DNA of 25,342 nt from the IMG/VR virus record IMGVR_UViG_3300035701_001575, positions 1 through 25,342 of that record; one strand, 5' to 3'. A model generated the notes under the pieces. It did no database searches, was not told the DNA's origin, and saw only the letters and a list, made by a program, of their open reading frames with translations. The DNA comes from a virus. The position numbers and the translations under genes were made by a program. The first letter of the stretch is position 1; each line of letters opens with the position of its first letter. Positions 21,316-25,342 of the stretch are shown piece by piece.

Positions 21316-21991
21316 TTTATGTATACCAACACTAAATAGATATGATTTATTAATAAAATGCTTGGAATCAGCAGAAGCTGGAACACTAAAACCAACAGCT
21401 TATTATATAATTGATAATGGAATGGATTTAGATTTGAATACAGTACCCAAAGAATTTGGATATAAAGTTTTTGTAGCAAAAGTAAAATATAATTTAGGAG
21501 TAGCTAGAAGTTGGAACTGGTTCATTGATAATGTAAAAGACCATATCATTTTTTGTAATGATGATATAGAATTTTATGAAGATTCTCTTGAAAAACTTAT
21601 GAGTGGTTATGACGAAAATTTTGCGGTTTATCCTGCAATTGGTTCAACATCCTTCTCTCTAATACAGTTTCCTAGAAAGATACTTGAAGATGTAGGACAT
21701 TTTGATGAGGGCATATCCCCCTTTTATGCCTACTTTGAAGATAATGATTATCATTATAGAATGAAATTAAAAGGATATGATATAAAATCAGTAGATGGTT
21801 GTAAAGTAAAACATGTTGGAAGTGCTACTTTGAAAAATTTTACTATGCTTGAACAAAAGATGCACCATGGTAAATTTGATGCAGCAAAATATAGATATTT
21901 TTTGAAATGGGGTGGAATTCCAGGCAAGGAAAAATTTACAGAACCGTTTGATGGGAAAGAAAATGGCATTACAAGAGAAAATAACTCCTGA
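21305..21991 (+). CDS. Glycosyltransferase, family 2-like (rhamnosyl-type), 228 aa
   Basis: GT-A enzyme. It starts with N-L-C-I-P-T-L-N-R-Y-D-L-L, the usual first strand and loop of family 2. D86-D87 in C-N-D-D-I-E-F is the metal-binding motif. E145-D146 in Y-F-E-D-N-D-Y-H-Y-R is the typical catalytic base region. A later G-Y-D-I motif also fits. Start ATG lies 11 nt inside the previous gene, with AAAGGA about 9 nt upstream. The 3' end overlaps the large terminase by 29 nt, so sugar and packaging genes are linked on one transcript, and the translation of the terminase may depend on it. Acceptor unknown. Confidence 0.9.
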   Translation: MEFNLCIPTLNRYDLLIKCLESAEAGTLKPTAYYIIDNGMDLDLNTVPKEFGYKVFVAKVKYNLGVARSWNWFIDNVKDHIIFCNDDIEFYEDSLEKLMSGYDENFAVYPAIGSTSFSLIQFPRKILEDVGHFDEGISPFYAYFEDNDYHYRMKLKGYDIKSVDGCKVKHVGSATLKNFTMLEQKMHHGKFDAAKYRYFLKWGGIPGKEKFTEPFDGKENGITRENNS

Positions 21992-23507
21992 AGAGTGGCA
22001 TCTATACGAAATTTTAAAACATCCAGTTCTGTTTGGTGAGTTCTATAGAAATCTGGATACACCAGCGTATTCAACTAAAAAATTTGAGTATTCTGGTTAT
22101 CAGAAAGAATATTTATGTGACTTTAGCCACTATGTATCTCTCTGTTGTGGTAGAGCAGTAGGTAAAACTGTAACTCTAACAGATTATATCTTATGGATAC
22201 TTGTAAATAATTTCTTTCCAAATGAATATATCCTATATACAGTTCCAAACAAGGTTCACTTAGAACCTGTATTTACAAATCTAATAAAATATTTAAGAAG
22301 CAATACACTTCTAAAAAATTTTATAGAGCCAAAACGAGGAATTAATTCGTCTAGTTATTCAATTACATTGTTGAATAATGCACAATTGTTATGTAGAATT
22401 GCTGGACAATCGGGTACAGGTGCAAATGTAATTGGTACTCACACACCAATAATTATCTTGGATGAATCTGGATACTATCCTTGGGGAACTTGGTTAGAAT
22501 TACAACCTGTTCTAAATACATGGGCAGATGGATTCAAATTATGGGTATCAGGTGTTCCTACAGGACTAAGAGAGAATTGTGTTATCTATTTAGCTGATGA
22601 GATTATGGAAGAATATTCTCATCATAGAACATCTGCTCATGAAAATCCAAGATATACAGAAGAAGATGAAGCGAAGAATATAAAACAATATGGAGGGCCT
22701 GATAGTGAAGACTATATTCACATTGTTTTGGGGAGACATGGTTCTCCAACCTTCGCAGTATTTGATAGAAGATTAATGAATATAGCTGAATATGCTACTT
22801 ATAAACTTAGTATGTCTGGTATAGACCATACTTATACAGAAATTATAAATCGTATGGCACTCATCCCACCCCTTCCTCCACATGATTTAGCAGTAATGGG
22901 GATTGACTTAGGATATACGGAACCCACTTCAATCATGATACTTTATGAGAAAAATGGTATAATGAAAGAACATGCTAGAATTAATTTTTATAAAGTTGCA
23001 TATCCAGTTCAAGAAAAAATAATTGACTATCTAGATACTAAATTTGGAAGACCAGAAGTTATCGGTGTAGATGTTGGTAATGAAAAAGGATTAGTACAAC
23101 ATCTATTGGAAGATGATAACTATGTTCATAAAAATTATGCTAAAAGATTATTTCCAGTTTCCTTTGGTGCTTGGATAAGTCTAGGCGAAAACTCAGAAGG
23201 AGAGGAAATAAAAGTAAAAGTCAAACCTCATAGTGTATCATTACTTCAAGAGTATACTAATACACATAAAATTATATATTCCTCAACAGATTTTGAATTG
23301 ATAACAGAACTTGAGAGAATGACATATACTAAAACACCTACAGGAGAAGTTGTATATAAAACTCTTACTCCCAAAGGTGGTAAACGAGGGGAAGACCATA
23401 ATACAGCAGCTATGTTATGTGCTATGATGGCATACTATATGTTAGTTATAGGATTGCTATTTTCTAAAGAACAGAAACGATTAGCTAAAAGTAGATGGGT
23501 AGTTTAA
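21963..23507 (+). CDS. Terminase large subunit (ATPase and nuclease)
   Basis: The motor that packages phage DNA into heads and cuts it. Walker A G63-R-A-V-G-K68-T69 and Walker B I-I-I-L-D167-E168 are clear, followed by a coupling motif S-G-V-P-T-G. The nuclease domain has three acid residues in the expected order: D315 in G-I-D-L-G-Y, D370 in G-V-D-V-G-N, and D478 in G-E-D-H-N-T-A. Length of 514 aa is normal. I chose ATG 21963 (M-A-L-Q-E-K-I) with GGGAAAG just upstream; the longer frame back to a GTG at 21912 lies in the glycosyltransferase gene and lacks a ribosome site. Portal follows after 18 nt. Type of packaging (cos or headful) was not worked out. Confidence 0.95.
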   Translation: MALQEKITPEEWHLYEILKHPVLFGEFYRNLDTPAYSTKKFEYSGYQKEYLCDFSHYVSLCCGRAVGKTVTLTDYILWILVNNFFPNEYILYTVPNKVHLEPVFTNLIKYLRSNTLLKNFIEPKRGINSSSYSITLLNNAQLLCRIAGQSGTGANVIGTHTPIIILDESGYYPWGTWLELQPVLNTWADGFKLWVSGVPTGLRENCVIYLADEIMEEYSHHRTSAHENPRYTEEDEAKNIKQYGGPDSEDYIHIVLGRHGSPTFAVFDRRLMNIAEYATYKLSMSGIDHTYTEIINRMALIPPLPPHDLAVMGIDLGYTEPTSIMILYEKNGIMKEHARINFYKVAYPVQEKIIDYLDTKFGRPEVIGVDVGNEKGLVQHLLEDDNYVHKNYAKRLFPVSFGAWISLGENSEGEEIKVKVKPHSVSLLQEYTNTHKIIYSSTDFELITELERMTYTKTPTGEVVYKTLTPKGGKRGEDHNTAAMLCAMMAYYMLVIGLLFSKEQKRLAKSRWVV

Positions 23508-23525
23508 AATAACATGGAGAATACT

Positions 23526-25073
23526 ATGGACAATAATAAAAGTAATAGACTAGCAAAGACAGCATTAGCAACATTTTTTATGCCACAGTCTAGTTACCCA
23601 AGTGATGTAGGTGTATGGGGTTCCAATCAAGTAGATAAACTTTCCTTTGAAGACCATAGCACCTTTGTTAAGATTGTAAAGGATTGTAGATTTTTCTTTA
23701 GACATGAACCTATTGCTACTACTGTGGTAACAAAGATGGTTAGTCTAGCTATTAATGATATTATTGTTCCAGAAAATAGTATCCCCAAAACTGATTACCA
23801 GATATATGAATCTCTAAAGAAAGACATTGTACGATTTTTAAGAAAGGCTGCTTTGGAGTTCTTGACTACTGGATTAGTAGTTCCAGAAATAACCTTAACA
23901 AATTTAAATAGAAAACAATTGAGAGAAAAGGGAATTCAAAGACTAGATAATTTGCTTTATCCTACCAGTATGTGGTTAAGAAATGCACAAGATATAGTAA
24001 TAAAAAGACCTTTTATTACTGATGAAGAATCTTACTTCTTGATAGTTCCTGATGAAGTAATAAACTTTTTGAAAACGGGCGGTACATACGATGATGGTTC
24101 TAAAGATATTGCATTATATCAAGAAATTGTAAAATTGTACCCAGAATTTGTAGCTAAAATAACACAAGGGGAAACAAAAATACTACTTGATAATCCTCTT
24201 ATTGTAAAATCAACTATGTTAGCTGATTCTGAATATCCAATCCCTTATTTATACCCAGGATTGGAATCTTATAAACATAAGAGAAATCTTAGAAGAATGG
24301 ACTATTCAATTGCATCTAGAGTTATTAGTGCTATCTTGCATGTAAAAGCTGGAAGTGATGAATTTCCATTGACAGAAGACCAACAAGATGTTCTAGATGA
24401 TTTGGAAGATAAGTTTCATTGGAGAGAAGGAATTAGTCCCAGTGATGTAGAAAGAGTATTCACATTATTTACTAATCATACTATAGAATTGAAATGGGTA
24501 TTTCCTGATGTAGAAGCACTATTGAATGATAAGAAATATGATGCAGTTAATAAAGATATAATCTTAGCATTAGGATTTCCTAGAATTCTAATCACTGGTG
24601 AAACAGAACGGTCATTTACTTCTGACCCAGAGATAGCTACACTGTCCCCAGAGAGTACAATGAATGTAATGAGAGATGAACTTTTCCCTATTATATATAA
24701 AGTATTCTATGAAGTAAAAGAAAGAAATAATCTTAAAGGAGAACTACCTGAAGTAAAATTCAAACCTATAAACTTATTAGGATTGAGATTATTCTATGAA
24801 GGTGTATCTAAATTATATGATACTGGTAACTTATCTAGAAAATCATTTGCTGAATCTTATGGATTTGACTTATCAGAAGAACTAAATCATAAGGTAGAAG
24901 AAAAAGAAATGATGAAAGAGTTGGGACTAGATTTACCAACAGCAGGAGAACCACCTCCAGTAGTACCAGGAGCACCTGGAAAACCAACTACAAAACCAGC
25001 AGCACCCAAACCTGCACCTAAACCAAAGCCAAAAGCAGGTGCACCGCCTGGAAATGACAATGGTAAGCAATAA
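23526..25073 (+). CDS. Portal protein (515 aa)
   Basis: Dodecameric ring at the head vertex through which DNA passes. Position right after the large terminase, length, and a mixed alpha/beta clip-and-stem-like pattern support the call; the middle region with W-V-F-P-D-V-E-A-L-L and later L-G-F-P-R-I-L is like phage portals. The N-terminus is basic (N-K-S-N-R-L-A-K). The last 45 residues are almost only Pro, Ala, Lys and Gly, a flexible tail. I took ATG 23526: GGAG sits 6 nt upstream, whereas ATG 23514, four codons earlier, has no ribosome site. The family assignment rests on context and general shape more than on one diagnostic motif. Confidence 0.88.
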   Translation: MDNNKSNRLAKTALATFFMPQSSYPSDVGVWGSNQVDKLSFEDHSTFVKIVKDCRFFFRHEPIATTVVTKMVSLAINDIIVPENSIPKTDYQIYESLKKDIVRFLRKAALEFLTTGLVVPEITLTNLNRKQLREKGIQRLDNLLYPTSMWLRNAQDIVIKRPFITDEESYFLIVPDEVINFLKTGGTYDDGSKDIALYQEIVKLYPEFVAKITQGETKILLDNPLIVKSTMLADSEYPIPYLYPGLESYKHKRNLRRMDYSIASRVISAILHVKAGSDEFPLTEDQQDVLDDLEDKFHWREGISPSDVERVFTLFTNHTIELKWVFPDVEALLNDKKYDAVNKDIILALGFPRILITGETERSFTSDPEIATLSPESTMNVMRDELFPIIYKVFYEVKERNNLKGELPEVKFKPINLLGLRLFYEGVSKLYDTGNLSRKSFAESYGFDLSEELNHKVEEKEMMKELGLDLPTAGEPPPVVPGAPGKPTTKPAAPKPAPKPKPKAGAPPGNDNGKQ

Positions 25074-25086
25074 AAGAGGTTAAATT

Positions 25087-25342
25087 ATGATTAAAACAAT
25101 CACATTACAAGCAAAAGATGTACAATTAATGGTAGATAAGTTAGAAATAGATGAGATGGCGGCTTCGGCTTCAATCTCTCTAAACCCTAACGTTGCTTGG
25201 ATGAAGTTTTTGTTGACAGATGACCAACATAATGCTAATAAACAGAGAATTCCTAGAGAAGAATTTGCTAATGTTTTAAGAACAGGCTTATTCATGCCCC
25301 TAAAAATGGCATACGGAGAAGTATCTGAAGGACATGATGATA
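25087..25342 (+). CDS. Start of a probable head-assembly protein (right end cut by window)
   Basis: Only 85 codons are present, from ATG 25087 with GAGGT 6 nt upstream to the last base. The sequence has F-L-L-T-D-D, I-P-R-E-E-F and an M-x-x-G-E-V-S-E-G-H-D-D motif; from memory these occur at the start of proteins encoded just after portal in some phages, which are often prohead protease-like. Position after terminase and portal also suggests protease or another head-assembly factor. No catalytic residues can be seen in the part available, so this remains a tentative call. Confidence 0.75.
   Translation, partial: MIKTITLQAKDVQLMVDKLEIDEMAASASISLNPNVAWMKFLLTDDQHNANKQRIPREEFANVLRTGLFMPLKMAYGEVSEGHDD

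Noticed and set aside
1-25342. Alternative genetic code (recoded stop)
   Set aside because: TAA, TAG and TGA each end well-supported genes at expected places, and no long gene contains an internal stop.

Overview
The window looks like part of a tailed, double-stranded DNA bacteriophage genome (Caudoviricetes). It is AT-rich and tightly packed. Both strands meet at a divergent promoter pair at about 1.92-2.06 kb. Large terminase, portal and a family A DNA polymerase identify it as a phage. Both promoters are perfect sigma-70/sigma-A boxes and most genes have strong GGAG-type ribosome binding sites, which fits a Gram-positive-like host, but the host cannot be settled from this sequence. Stops TAA, TAG and TGA all end genes normally, so the standard code is in use.

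Layout. (1) 1-1877, minus strand: a DNA polymerase with 3'-5' exonuclease, cut by the left edge. (2) 2081-3935, plus strand: small genes, including a C2H2-type zinc finger, an endonuclease VII-like HNH nuclease, a 58-residue zinc ribbon and a possible small terminase. (3) 3946-6389: a virion-like beta protein, a glycosyltransferase-methyltransferase fusion and an unknown protein. (4) 6530-16782: a 10-kb block of surface-fibre-type proteins. Four of them (623, 786, 751 and 841 residues) carry about 119 copies of a 14-residue repeat with the core S-K-S-A-Y-L-K-G. Three of those four end in the same domain of about 125 residues. A tandemly duplicated beta-domain protein sits between the third and fourth, and a small Ig-like protein follows the fourth. 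(5) 16786-21991: a sugar-modification island with a sugar C-methyltransferase, an HNH-helical fusion, two FkbM methyltransferases, two family 2-type glycosyltransferases and a GT9-type glycosyltransferase, mostly joined by ATGA overlaps. (6) 21963-25342: large terminase, portal and the start of a likely head protein.

How it may fit together (inference). The repeat proteins look like long, basic, Ser/Thr-rich fibres or surface decorations. The sugar island lies directly downstream on the same strand, and one glycosyltransferase fusion lies upstream. The phage may therefore glycosylate and methylate its own fibres, or remodel the host surface. One repeat protein has a G8 tract just before its repeat array; a one-base change in either direction would stop translation within about 12 codons, so this fibre may be phase variable. 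The 14-residue repeat family with its sugar-modifying neighbours is the best candidate for an undescribed system here.
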